Part shown: one piece after another, positions 43,003 to 51,070 of the stretch
How the letters are laid out: each line of letters opens with the position of its first letter
Numbering within the stretch: the first letter of the stretch is position 1
Made by a program: the position numbers and the translations under genes
Notes under the pieces: model-generated
What the model saw: the letters and a program-made list of their open reading frames with translations, nothing else
Told to the model about the DNA's origin: nothing
Database searches by the model: none
Source of the DNA: Geothrix fuzhouensis
GTDB lineage: Bacteria; Acidobacteriota; Holophagae; Holophagales; Holophagaceae
Assembly: GCF_024609325.1 (NCBI RefSeq)
Contig: NZ_JANHMQ010000002.1
Span: 808,310-872,309, forward strand
DNA length: 64,000 nt
Direction of reading: 5' to 3'

Positions 43003-43647
43003 ATGGGCCTCTTCGGTGGAAAATCCAGGGACCAGGAGCCCATTGGGCGGGACGATCGTCTGCACCAACTAGAGGCTGAGAATCGGGCCCTCAAGAGCCG
43101 CCTAGAAGAAACCCAGGAATTGGTGCGCCACCTGGATGAAGACCGGGATCTCCTGTTGGGGGCCATTGAGCGGCTCCAACCGGGGCTTTCCCCGAAAGAA
43201 CTGGGGGCGGCCCTCCTGGAGGTCTGCTTCAAGCCCCTTGGCCTGGCCTGCTTTTATGTGGCCCTGGCGGACTGGGATCGCGATCAGCTGGAGTTCGTGC
43301 TCTACCACGAAGGTGGACGGGTCCGGCAGCATCCCTCCCGGAAACTCTCCGACCGGGCCGGCCTGTCCGAGCGGGTCCTCTCCAGTCGGCGGGCGATCTA
43401 CATTCGGACCCTGGAGGAAGGCTCCGCCGCCGGAAGCCTCCTGACGGCGGCAGAACAAGCCACAGGACTTATCCCCCATTCCTGGTACGGGGTGCCCCTG
43501 GGCGGCGAGCCCCGGCCAGCTGGGCTCGTGAGCTTCCAGAGCTTCCAGACTGACGCCTTCAGTGAGCGCCGCCGCCGGGTCATGGATGCCCTGGCAGCCT
43601 TGATGTCGACCTGCATGTGTACGCAGGAGATGGTTCAGCGGCACTGA
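43003..43647 (+). CDS. GAF-domain protein with N-terminal coiled coil
   Basis: A 214-residue cytoplasmic protein. Residues about 18-55 form a heptad coiled coil (DRLHQLEAENRALKSRLEET...), followed by a GAF-like domain (about 65-205), with PLGLACFYVALADWD as the first strand and WYGVPLGGEPRPAGLVSF as the characteristic late strands. There is no output domain, so it may dimerise with or regulate a partner. The ATG at 43003 lacks a close ribosome-binding site; a GTG two codons upstream is possible. It lies only 51 nt from the divergent cysS. Confidence 0.75.
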   Translation: MGLFGGKSRDQEPIGRDDRLHQLEAENRALKSRLEETQELVRHLDEDRDLLLGAIERLQPGLSPKELGAALLEVCFKPLGLACFYVALADWDRDQLEFVLYHEGGRVRQHPSRKLSDRAGLSERVLSSRRAIYIRTLEEGSAAGSLLTAAEQATGLIPHSWYGVPLGGEPRPAGLVSFQSFQTDAFSERRRRVMDALAALMSTCMCTQEMVQRH

Positions 43648-43655
43648 AGGGGTTG

Positions 43656-44048
43656 TCAGGTCCGTTGGACCAGGGCCAGCAGGTCGTCTGGCAGCACCCG
43701 TGCCCGGTTGTCGGAACCGGCGACCAGGTGGATGCTTTCGCCCTCGGCCAGAAGCACGCCGCCCCGCTCAATGCGGTAGCCGAAGACGATGCGGCGGCGG
43801 CCTGTCTCCCGCAGGAAAGTCCGGACTTGCACCAGTTCGTCGTAGTAGGCCGGTGCCCGGAAGCGCACGCGGATCTCATTCACCACGAGACGCACCCCTC
43901 GGGCTTCCCAGTCCGCGTAACTCTGGCCGAGTTCACGAAGGAAATCACTGCGGCCAAGCTCCATCCATACGGGATACGTCGCGTGGTGGACGATGCCCAT
44001 GGCGTCGGTTTCGGCGTAGCGCACCCGGAGTTCAGTCAAGGATTCCAT
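43656..44048 (-). CDS. YbgC/4HBT family acyl-CoA thioesterase
   Basis: A 131-residue hotdog-fold thioesterase. ELRVRYAETDAMGIVHHATY carries the catalytic aspartate and the GxVHHxxY signature of the YbgC family, which hydrolyses short-chain or hydroxybenzoyl-type acyl-CoA and in many bacteria works with the Tol-Pal system. No tol-pal genes are seen here. The ATG at 44048 has no strong ribosome-binding site. A truncated tandem copy of its first ~22 codons lies just upstream (44149-44215). Confidence 0.93.
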   Translation of the reverse strand: MESLTELRVRYAETDAMGIVHHATYPVWMELGRSDFLRELGQSYADWEARGVRLVVNEIRVRFRAPAYYDELVQVRTFLRETGRRRIVFGYRIERGGVLLAEGESIHLVAGSDNRARVLPDDLLALVQRT

Positions 44049-44071
44049 GGCTGGATTATCCACCACTCTGA

Positions 44072-44215
44072 CTACCCCCATATCGGACAGCGCCTCGCGC
44101 TGTCCTCCCGCTCCCGAGGCGCTGCGCTTGCGATCGCGGATGGGGCCCCGTGGTGGACGATGCCCATGGCGTCGGTTTCGGCGTAGCGCACTCGGAATTC
44201 GGTCAGCGATTCCAT
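44072..44215 (-). pseudogene. Truncated tandem copy of ybgC 5' end
   Basis: From the ATG at 44215 the first 22 codons repeat the ybgC start almost exactly (MESLTEFRVRYAETDAMGIV, with one Leu/Phe change), then the match stops at HH and the frame runs through unrelated sequence to a TAG at 44072. The copy is 167 nt from the real gene. The unrelated stretch contains a GACAGCGC-CTC-GCGCTGTC hairpin and a GCGCCTC...GAGGCGC pairing, which look like a short inserted repeat. The fragment is unlikely to be functional, though it could be translated as a 47-residue peptide. Confidence 0.8.
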
Positions 44216-44230
44216 GGCTCCAGCGTACAC

Positions 44231-44256
44231 AAAGAAGCCCCGCAGGGGCGGGGCTT
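44231..44256 (-). terminator. Intrinsic terminator downstream of the 44283-44630 gene
   Basis: On the minus strand a 9-bp stem AAGCCCCGC/GCGGGGCTT with a CCCT loop is followed by CTTTGTG. It follows the small exported-protein gene by 26 nt. Confidence 0.75.
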
Positions 44257-44282
44257 GTGGTGCGCGCGGACCGGGCTCCCGG

Positions 44283-44630
44283 CTACTCGATGGTGACGCG
44301 GATGTGATCGCCCTTGTCCGTGGTGACTTCCAGCAGCAGGTCGCCCGGCTTGGCGTCGGCGAGCAACTTCTGGAGCTGTTCGGGCTTTAGGCCCTTCTTC
44401 GATTCGCCGTTGATCTTGATCTCGCTCTCGCCCGCCATATCGAGGATGCCGCTGGCCAGGCTGATGGGCATGCGGATATGCACTTCGTTGGGACCATCCG
44501 CGCCCTGGCGCTTGACATGGTGATGGAAGGATTTGGAGACGATGTCCACCTTGAGGAACCGCGCGGTCTGTGCGGCCAGAGGGAGGGCGAGGCTGGCCAC
44601 CAGGGCCAGCGGGATCATGATGGCGCGCAT
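44283..44630 (-). CDS. Small exported protein, unknown
   Basis: A 115-residue protein with a clear signal peptide (MRAIMIPLALVASLALPLAAQ). The mature part starts with a histidine-containing strand (SKSFHHHVKRQG), has a central IRMPISLASGILDMAG segment and ends with LLEVTTDKGDHIRVTIE. No family is recognised with confidence. It has a strong GGAGG box at the ATG and its own terminator, so it is a monocistronic gene. It is divergent from the exported thioredoxin. Confidence 0.75.
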   Translation of the reverse strand: MRAIMIPLALVASLALPLAAQTARFLKVDIVSKSFHHHVKRQGADGPNEVHIRMPISLASGILDMAGESEIKINGESKKGLKPEQLQKLLADAKPGDLLLEVTTDKGDHIRVTIE

Positions 44631-44797
44631 GGGCGGCCTCCTTGGAAGGAACGGGTCGGCACTCGCCGGGTCGATAGAGATTACGGGGGGCTGATGTGGA
44701 GGATTAGCCCGGATATCCTGGAAGATGGAACGGAAAGCCGCCTGCTTCCATCCAAGGTCCAGGTGCGGCCAGTCCGCCCTCATTCCGGAGTCCCAGC

Positions 44798-45205
44798 ATG
44801 AAAGCTCTCGCCGCCCTCCTGCTCATCGCCGCGCCCCTGGTCGCCCAGGGCCCTGTGAAGTGGGAGCACAATTACCAGACCGCCCTCAAGCGCGCCAAGG
44901 CCGAAAAGAAGGTCATCTTCATGGACCTCTGGACCGAGTGGTGCCCGCCATGCCAGTACCTGCAGAAGAATGTCTTCCCCAGCGCCGAGGGCCAGGCCGC
45001 CCTGGCCAAAGTGGTGCCCTTCTCTGCCCTCGTGGAAAAGCGGGACCGCACGCCCCTGCCCGAGGGGAAGAAGCTGGCTGACAAGTTCGGCCTCGAAGCC
45101 TTCCCGACCATGGTGATCCTGGACGCCAACGGAAAAGAAGTTCGCCGCCAGGTGGGTGCTTTCCGCACCGGCGCTGAGTTCGCGACGTGGCTGGGGGCGA
45201 AATAG
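44798..45205 (+). CDS. Exported thioredoxin-fold protein (CPPC)
   Basis: A 135-residue periplasmic thioredoxin-like protein. A signal peptide (MKALAALLLIAAPLVAQ) is followed by a full thioredoxin fold with the redox motif WTEWCPPCQYL and the cis-proline segment FPTMVILD. The set of features resembles the C-terminal domain of DsbD and related thiol reductases, so it may keep periplasmic proteins reduced. The ATG follows CCAGC with no strong ribosome-binding site. A hairpin terminator nested in a palindromic repeat follows. Confidence 0.92.
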   Translation: MKALAALLLIAAPLVAQGPVKWEHNYQTALKRAKAEKKVIFMDLWTEWCPPCQYLQKNVFPSAEGQAALAKVVPFSALVEKRDRTPLPEGKKLADKFGLEAFPTMVILDANGKEVRRQVGAFRTGAEFATWLGAK

Positions 45206-45282
45206 CTATCAGCTATCAGTAAAAGCACGGCGGCCTGCGGGCCGCCGTTTCTTTAGCTGAAAGCCGAGAGCCGACAGCTGAG
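45204..45282. repeat. Palindromic tandem-unit repeat enclosing a terminator
   Basis: The left arm AGCTATCAGCTATCAG (45204-45219) consists of two 8-nt AGCTATC-type units; the right arm (45255-45282) is their degenerate inverted copy (AGCTGAAAGCCGAGAGC...). Between them is a 9-bp hairpin ACGGCGGCC/GGCCGCCGT (45227-45248) followed by TTTCTTT, a good intrinsic terminator for the thioredoxin gene. It lies between convergent genes. Confidence 0.75.
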
Positions 45283-45287
45283 AACGG

Positions 45288-46799
45288 CTAAAGATCCTTC
45301 ACTCCGCCCGGGGTTTTCGGTGGTTTGGGTAGGCGCTGTTTGAGGCCCTCCAGTTCGTCCTGTTGGGCACCCATGCTGGGGCGGGGCGGCGGAGGTGGCG
45401 GGGGTTTCTTGGGATCAGGAGGCGGCGGTGGGGTCGCGTCCTTCACCAGGGTCTGCAGGTCGTGGATGGCCTCGCGTTGGCCCGGCTGTTCCAGGAGGAG
45501 CCGTTCCAGCAGGGCGCGGGCCTCGGCCGGGCGCTGGGCTTCCAGGTGGGCGCGGGCGGCCAGGAGCAAGGCTTGGGCACGCCAGGGCGGCAGGGGGCGC
45601 GGGGCGCCTTGACCCACGAGAGGGGACAGCGTCTTGAGGGCATCCTCGGGAAACCCCGTCCGCAGGTCGATCTGAGCGGCCAGGAGCACATGGGAGGGCT
45701 TGGCATCCGCGGGCCGCCAGCGGCGGGCGCCAGGCAGGTCGCCATTCTCCAGGGCCTGCTGGGCGAACCAGGCTTTCACGCTGGGGGGGGCCCAGAGTTT
45801 CCCAGCCTGGGCCTGGAGGGGGGCCGCCAGGCCCAGCAGGAGGAGCAGGGCGGGGCGCCAGCGGGCCATGGGTTTCCCGGCAAAGGCCAGCCACAGGGCC
45901 AGCCCCGCCAGGGCCAACCAGGCCCCCACCTCGGGATGGGCCGGCTGGAGGGAACGTTGGGTCGGCAGAGGGAGTTTGCCGGCGGCCAGGGCCTGGAGGC
46001 CCACGGCGGCGGTTTCGCCATTGGTGAAGACCTGACCCCCAGTGGCCTGGGCCAGGCGCGCCAGAAACTCAGGGTGGGCGGTGCTCACGGCGGGTTCCCC
46101 CGCCGGAAGTTGACCCTCAGGGCCGGGTTTGGCCGGAACGGCATGGGGTTGGCCGTCGCCGAAGGCCAACACGCAGACCGGTAGCTTCGCCTTCTTCAGG
46201 GCTGAGGCAGCTCGCTCCAGCGCCGCCTCGGGGGTCTCCCAGGTCTCCTCGCCATCGCTGAGCAGCAGGATCACGGCGGGGGCGTCCCGGTCGGCCTGGG
46301 CGGCCACCTGGGGCAGGCCCCGGCCCAGGCTCGTGCCGGGGGAACCCACCTCGCCGGGCACCACGGCCCGCAGCGCCTCGCGCAGCAGGGTGCGGTCCTC
46401 GCCCGGCGGCTGGAGAGGGATGTCGTCGCCCGTGAGCAGGTCCAGGCTCCAGCGGAGACCCGTCTGGGGTTGGGACCAGAGGCGGTCCAGGGCGGCCACG
46501 GCGGCATCCCAGCGCGGGCGTCCACCGGCGTCGGGCACGGTCATGGAACGGCTGGCATCCAGCACCACCTGCACCGTGAGCCGAGGAAACTCCGGCAGGC
46601 CCCAGCGGGGTTCCGCCAGGCCAAGGCCCAAGCCTGCCAGCATCAGGGCCATGCCCAGGCCCTGCCAGAGCGGGCGCTGGCCCACGACCTGCACGCTCTG
46701 GCCGGTCCGGAGGTGGGCCCGGAAGCCCAAGGCCAATACGACGACCGCCGCCGCCGCAAAAGGCGCCAGCAGCCAGGGATGGGTGAAGGGCAGGCTCAT
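45288..46799 (-). CDS. BatB-like VWA-domain membrane protein with TPR and proline-rich tail
   Basis: A 503-residue membrane protein. Two N-terminal helices (about 5-25 and 45-62) precede a von Willebrand A domain with the metal-binding DASRS and later TSL and LLSDGEE positions. Two more helices follow at about 300-340, then a periplasmic or cytoplasmic TPR-like region (LEAQRPAEARALLERLL) and a tail with Pro runs (PPPPPDPKKPPPPPPPR). Such BatB/BatC-like proteins work with MoxR ATPases and DUF58 proteins in envelope stress responses. The ATG overlaps the BatA stop. It ends the cluster. Confidence 0.88.
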   Translation of the reverse strand: MSLPFTHPWLLAPFAAAAVVVLALGFRAHLRTGQSVQVVGQRPLWQGLGMALMLAGLGLGLAEPRWGLPEFPRLTVQVVLDASRSMTVPDAGGRPRWDAAVAALDRLWSQPQTGLRWSLDLLTGDDIPLQPPGEDRTLLREALRAVVPGEVGSPGTSLGRGLPQVAAQADRDAPAVILLLSDGEETWETPEAALERAASALKKAKLPVCVLAFGDGQPHAVPAKPGPEGQLPAGEPAVSTAHPEFLARLAQATGGQVFTNGETAAVGLQALAAGKLPLPTQRSLQPAHPEVGAWLALAGLALWLAFAGKPMARWRPALLLLLGLAAPLQAQAGKLWAPPSVKAWFAQQALENGDLPGARRWRPADAKPSHVLLAAQIDLRTGFPEDALKTLSPLVGQGAPRPLPPWRAQALLLAARAHLEAQRPAEARALLERLLLEQPGQREAIHDLQTLVKDATPPPPPDPKKPPPPPPPRPSMGAQQDELEGLKQRLPKPPKTPGGVKDL

Positions 46800-47752
46800 G
46801 GACCCTCCACCCAGGCGGGCCGGGGCTTGCCCCGCTTGAAGGCGAGGTCGGCGGCCAGAGGCAGGGCCACGAGGGCGGCCACGAGGAGGCACCAGGGGGC
46901 CAGGGGCTGGCCTTCGGTGGGCTGATCCACCGGCAGGAGCGTCTTCTCCAGCTGATCCACGGCGGCGAGACTGCGGGCCAGGCCGCCGGGGTCCTCGGCG
47001 CTGAAGGACTCACCGCCCGTGAGGTGGGCCACCTGCTGCAGGGTGGCATGGTCCACTTCCACCCGAAGGCGAGCGAAGCCGCCGCCTTCCAGGGGCACCA
47101 GACTCTCGCCGTCGGTCCCGAGGGCCACAGCGTGGATGCGGATGCCGTTTCGGCGGGCCTCCTCGGCAGCTTCCATAGGGGTAACCCGGCCCCGGTTCTG
47201 CACACCGTCCGTGATGAGCAGGATCACGCGGCTGCGGGCCGGGCTGTCCTCCAGGCGGCGCACGGCGGTCATCAGGGCCGAGCCGATGGCGGTACCGTCG
47301 TCGCGGCTGTCCAGGTCGAGCCGCGCCAGCATGCGCAGCAGCCGTGTGTGATCGGCGGTGAGGGGGCTGAGGGTGACGGGATGGGCGCTGAAGAGGATGA
47401 GGGCGAAGCGGTCGTCGGGGCGGCGCTGGACGAATTGGGCCAGGGTGCGACGGGCCGCGTGCCAGCGGTCCTCCTCGGGCCGGTCGAGGATCTGCATGCT
47501 GCTGCTGCCATCCAGCACCACTGCGAAGTCAACCACGGGTGCCTCGCCGCGCACAGGGCGGCGCCATTCAGGCCCGGCAGCGGCCAGGCCCAGGGCCAGG
47601 GCCAGCACCGGCGGCAGCCAGTGGGAGCTGAGGCGCGCCAGGGCGCTCGATGGTCGGGAGGAGGGGATGCCCCAGCGGTAGACCACCCGCCAGGCCCAGA
47701 TGAGCAGGGGCACCGCCACCAGCAGCAGCAGGGGATGGCGCAGGGCGATCAT
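46796..47752 (-). CDS. BatA-like VWA-domain membrane protein
   Basis: A 318-residue protein with two N-terminal helices (about 6-24 and 42-60), a von Willebrand A domain (about 70-260) with the MIDAS motif LDGSSSMQ, DGTAIG and LLITDG, and a C-terminal membrane helix near 290. This is the BatA arrangement. The ATG at 47752 has AAGGGG upstream and overlaps the preceding stop by 4 nt; the open frame extends far upstream, but only as an overlap with the neighbouring gene. Confidence 0.92.
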   Translation of the reverse strand: MIALRHPLLLLVAVPLLIWAWRVVYRWGIPSSRPSSALARLSSHWLPPVLALALGLAAAGPEWRRPVRGEAPVVDFAVVLDGSSSMQILDRPEEDRWHAARRTLAQFVQRRPDDRFALILFSAHPVTLSPLTADHTRLLRMLARLDLDSRDDGTAIGSALMTAVRRLEDSPARSRVILLITDGVQNRGRVTPMEAAEEARRNGIRIHAVALGTDGESLVPLEGGGFARLRVEVDHATLQQVAHLTGGESFSAEDPGGLARSLAAVDQLEKTLLPVDQPTEGQPLAPWCLLVAALVALPLAADLAFKRGKPRPAWVEGP

Positions 47753-48585
47753 GCGTTCCCCTTCCGGTCGCCGCGGGCGTCCAACGCGGCCACCAGGGGT
47801 TCCGGGGCCGGGAAGGGCGGTTCGGTGCGGCCGAAGCGGGCGGCGTCGAGGCTCTTCGTCCACTGGTCCCAGGGGTCGAGGTTGCGGGCCTGGAACTCGG
47901 CGGGTCCCCAGGCGCGGGCGGCGTCCCCGAAGCGGGCGGCCAGCAGGTCGCGTCCCAGGGCATGGGCGGCGTCGAGGGTGGCGCGGTCCCGCCGGGCCGG
48001 AGGCCAGTGTCGACGGAAGGTGTGGGCCACATGGTGCAGGTGACGCCTGGCCGAGCTCTTCCGCCAGCGGCGAATGGCCCAGGCGGCCAGGCCCAGGGGC
48101 GGCAGCAGCAGCAGGCTGGCCCAGGCCCAGGGGAAGGGGATGGCCGGCAGGAGGTCGTCGTTGCCGCCCCCGAAGCCCACCCACGGGCCGCCGAAGGGGA
48201 TGGTGCGGGGCACCTCGATGCGCAGCTCAGGGCTCCGCTGCCCGTTGCCCAGGTCCAGGGCCGGGATCACCGCGGACCCGGGCTCCAGGGCCTGCACCTG
48301 GAACCGCCAGCCGCGGCCATCGGGCAGGGGCTCCATGGAACGCAGCCGCAGCGGCCCCAGGCGATCCTCCACCGTGGGCCGCGGCGGTGCGGGCAGGGCG
48401 GGATCCGCCTCCCGCAGCTCCAGCACCTGCAGTTCCCCAAGCTTCAGCTGAGCCGGTGCCTTCCAGGTGGGGGCGGCCTCGGCCAGCAGCCCCATGGCGG
48501 CCATGCAGACGGTCCTGCCAAAGCTGGGAATTCGCGAACGGATTCCTGGCAAGGCCGGGCGATGAATGGAACCACCTGGCCTCAT
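47749..48585 (-). CDS. Membrane protein of the Bat cluster (DUF4381-like position)
   Basis: A 278-residue protein. An N-terminal hydrophobic run (about 24-38) may be a signal, then comes a beta-rich region (about 45-140), one transmembrane helix (FPWAWASLLLLPPLGLAAWAI) and a helical cytoplasmic domain of 110 residues. In Bat operons this slot, between DUF58 and BatA, usually holds a BatD- or DUF4381-type protein; the topology fits but the sequence is not clearly recognised. The ATG at 48585 overlaps the DUF58 stop (ATGA). Confidence 0.75.
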   Translation of the reverse strand: MRPGGSIHRPALPGIRSRIPSFGRTVCMAAMGLLAEAAPTWKAPAQLKLGELQVLELREADPALPAPPRPTVEDRLGPLRLRSMEPLPDGRGWRFQVQALEPGSAVIPALDLGNGQRSPELRIEVPRTIPFGGPWVGFGGGNDDLLPAIPFPWAWASLLLLPPLGLAAWAIRRWRKSSARRHLHHVAHTFRRHWPPARRDRATLDAAHALGRDLLAARFGDAARAWGPAEFQARNLDPWDQWTKSLDAARFGRTEPPFPAPEPLVAALDARGDRKGNA

Positions 48586-49346
48586 GCGCCTCCCGCCCGC
48601 AGCCAGGCGTTCAGCTTCACCACGGGATCCTCGATCAGGTCCCAGCGCTGCCGCTCGATGGCGGGAGAAAAGCCTGGATCGGGCCAGGCTGGAGCATTGG
48701 GGCCCTCCTGGGCCTCCGGTTGGAACCACACCAGGCGATGTCGCGTAGCCAGGGGTTTCAGCAGCGGCGCCAGACCTTGCAGGCCCGCGCCGTTGCTGAA
48801 GAGCCAAAGACGATGCCCTTTCCCATGCTGGCCCCAGAGGCCCAGGGCTTCCCGCCAGCTGGCCTCCGTGGGGATGGCTGGGCCCCGCTCGGCCAGCGTT
48901 TCCAGGATGCGCAGGCCGTGGATGCGGCCCCGCTTGGGAGCGATGCGCAGGGCCGGCGTGCGGCCGTCCCCGGGAACGATGAGCCCCAGCCGGTCGCCCG
49001 TGGCCTGGAGCGTGGCAAAGGCCGCGCCGCAGAGTTCCATGGCCCAGCGCAGGGGCGAGACGGGGTCGCCCAGGAACATGGAGGGCGAGGGATCCACCAC
49101 CAGCCACAACACCAGGTCACGGCTGCTTTCGAAGCGCTTCATGATCGGCTCGCCCATGCGGGCCGTCAGAGGCCAGTTGATGAAGCGCGGATCATCGCCC
49201 GGCACATAGGGCCGGTTTTCCACGAAAGAGAGCCCAGAACCCATGAGCTTCGAGGGATGCAAACCCTCGGTCCCGCCACTCAGGCGTCCGCGCAGGCGCA
49301 GAGGCAGGCGACGCAAGCGGGCGAGGAAGCGGGCGGGAAGGGGCAT
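48582..49346 (-). CDS. DUF58 family protein
   Basis: A 254-residue protein. The segment SFVENRPYVPGDDPRFINWP, then RMGEPIMKRFESSRD, is the DUF58 signature. The following LVVDPSPSMFLG is a degenerate VWA-like MIDAS. DUF58 proteins are encoded with MoxR and Bat proteins and are thought to be part of that chaperone-like system. Here it is the first gene of the cluster; there is no moxR upstream. No Shine-Dalgarno is visible at the ATG (49346). Confidence 0.92.
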   Translation of the reverse strand: MPLPARFLARLRRLPLRLRGRLSGGTEGLHPSKLMGSGLSFVENRPYVPGDDPRFINWPLTARMGEPIMKRFESSRDLVLWLVVDPSPSMFLGDPVSPLRWAMELCGAAFATLQATGDRLGLIVPGDGRTPALRIAPKRGRIHGLRILETLAERGPAIPTEASWREALGLWGQHGKGHRLWLFSNGAGLQGLAPLLKPLATRHRLVWFQPEAQEGPNAPAWPDPGFSPAIERQRWDLIEDPVVKLNAWLRAGGA

Positions 49347-49376
49347 GGAGGTTCAGTATGGCGGAATCTTTAGGTT

Positions 49377-49542
49377 GGAGTCTGGAGACTGGAGACCGGA
49401 GGTACCGATTCCTGCGGCGGCCTTTGGCCGCACGTGTCTTTACCTTTGAGCGAGGCCGCTCCCCATGGGGCGGCGCCAGATAAAAAACAGGCGCGGCGCA
49501 AAGCGCCGCACCAGAAAACCGTACCTCCAGACTCCAGACCGA
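49377..49542. repeat. Palindromic repeat with GGAGNCTGGAG units and nested hairpins
   Basis: The left arm (49377-49405) is built of GAGTCTGGAGACTGGAGACC-type units ending GGAGGTAC; the right arm (49521-49542), GTACCTCCAGACTCCAGACC, is its inverted copy with a few differences. The 115 nt between hold GCGGCC-TTT-GGCCGC (49417-49431) and GCGGCGC-AAA-GCGCCGC (49493-49509). It occupies the whole gap between the DUF4139 and DUF58 genes, both on the minus strand. Confidence 0.8.
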
Positions 49543-49551
49543 GTTCCTTAT

Positions 49552-50982
49552 CTACCACCGCACCCGCACGCGGTAGGTCAGCATGGCCTTGCCTTCTGCC
49601 GGGACGGTCACCTGGAACTTCCCGGTGCCGGCGGCGGCCTTGGTGCAGGGGTGGCTGCTTTGGAGCACCTCCCAGTCGCCGGGCATGGGCTCCAGCACGG
49701 TGACAGTGATGGGCTCCTTCTTGGCGTTCTTCAGCTCGATCTCGAAGGCGGACTCATGCACGAAGCCGAACTTTCCCTGCTTGCCGAGGCTCTTGTAGTC
49801 GGTCTGCTTCCGCCTCGCCGTGACGTCGAAGGCATCGCCCAACTTCAGGCGAACCAGCTCGTTCTTCGGGGTGTGGTCCACGCTGTCCTCGCCCACGAAC
49901 TGCGCACGACCCTCGCTGTCCCGCTTGTAGACGCGGATGATGCCCTTGGGGAGCGGCATGCCCAGGCGGCTGGCCTCCTTGTTGTCGAACTCGACGAACA
50001 CGCCCACCTTCTGCTTGTCGCCCAGGTCGCCGTAGCTGCCGGTGTAATAGTAGGTCTGCCCCTGGAGCAGGTACTCCTTGCGGACGGGCACGGCGCTGGC
50101 GCTGAGCAGGGCCACCTGCTTGGTCTGGTTTACCGCCAGGGTGGTGGGGCGGTCCAGCGTGTAGAGGTGGTACTCGAAGAGGCTCTCCTCGGCCATGCGG
50201 GGAGCGGGAGGCGCGGCCTTCGGGGCCAGCCCTGCCATCTCATAAACTCGCTCGGCCCTCGGTTGGGTCCGGTTCACATCCCCCGCCACCAGCTGGAGGG
50301 TGGCATTGGGATAGGCGGCGCCGCTCTGATTGGTGAGGGTCACCCAGCCGCTGAGGTCGAGGGTCTTCTCGTCCGGTGCCAGGTTGGCCACGTAGTCCGC
50401 GCGCCAGGACAGGCCGCCCGTGAGGTAGCTCAGCTCCAGCTTCTGCTCCCGGTCGGCCCCGCTGTTGAGGCTGATCACCAGGGTGGGCCGGGCCCGCAGG
50501 TTGCCGGGCACCTTGGGGAAGATGAGGCGGCCGGGGATGCTGGTCTCGATGCGGTCTGCGAACTGGAGCACCGTGCCGTTGTTGGTGGCCAGCACCGTGG
50601 CCTCCTCGCGGACCTCCTTCGCCCCCGCGCCGGATTCGTTGGGCACGCTGCGCACCACGGTCACCTTCTCGCCCACATACTTCTCCAGCAGCTTCTGGGG
50701 CGTGAGCAGGTCGAAGTCGAAGTTCTGCTCCGCCACCCAGAAGTCCTTCGGGTGAGTGAGGTTCCGCAGCAAGGCCGTCTCGGGCCGGATCTGGGCCGAC
50801 ACTTCCTGGAAGGCCAGGCGGGACTCCCCTTTCGGCAGCCGCACCTCCCGGGTGTCCTTCACCAGGGCCAGGTTGTCGTTGTAGATCGTGACCGCCAGGG
50901 CCTTCTGGTCCTTCAGCGTGGTGACGGATTCCTGGGCGACCAGAAGCGAGGGCAGGGCGGCGAGGAGCAGGGTGGGGCGCAT
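49552..50982 (-). CDS. DUF4139 domain exported protein
   Basis: A 476-residue exported protein of the DUF4139 family. It has a signal peptide (MRPTLLLAALPSLLVAQ). The N-terminal region NDNLALVKDTREVRLPKGES is typical, and the C-terminal half contains YLTGGLSWRADYVANL and the late EIELKNAKKEPITVTVLEPMP strand set. The body is predicted to be beta-rich, and function is unknown. It has a strong GGAGG box at the ATG (50982). Confidence 0.9.
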   Translation of the reverse strand: MRPTLLLAALPSLLVAQESVTTLKDQKALAVTIYNDNLALVKDTREVRLPKGESRLAFQEVSAQIRPETALLRNLTHPKDFWVAEQNFDFDLLTPQKLLEKYVGEKVTVVRSVPNESGAGAKEVREEATVLATNNGTVLQFADRIETSIPGRLIFPKVPGNLRARPTLVISLNSGADREQKLELSYLTGGLSWRADYVANLAPDEKTLDLSGWVTLTNQSGAAYPNATLQLVAGDVNRTQPRAERVYEMAGLAPKAAPPAPRMAEESLFEYHLYTLDRPTTLAVNQTKQVALLSASAVPVRKEYLLQGQTYYYTGSYGDLGDKQKVGVFVEFDNKEASRLGMPLPKGIIRVYKRDSEGRAQFVGEDSVDHTPKNELVRLKLGDAFDVTARRKQTDYKSLGKQGKFGFVHESAFEIELKNAKKEPITVTVLEPMPGDWEVLQSSHPCTKAAAGTGKFQVTVPAEGKAMLTYRVRVRW

Positions 50983-51070
50983 GGAACCTCCGGGGCGTGG
51001 GCGAGTACCCGGTACAGGGTCATGCCGGGATCGGGGACATCCTTTCACGAAAAGAAAGGAAATGAAGTAC

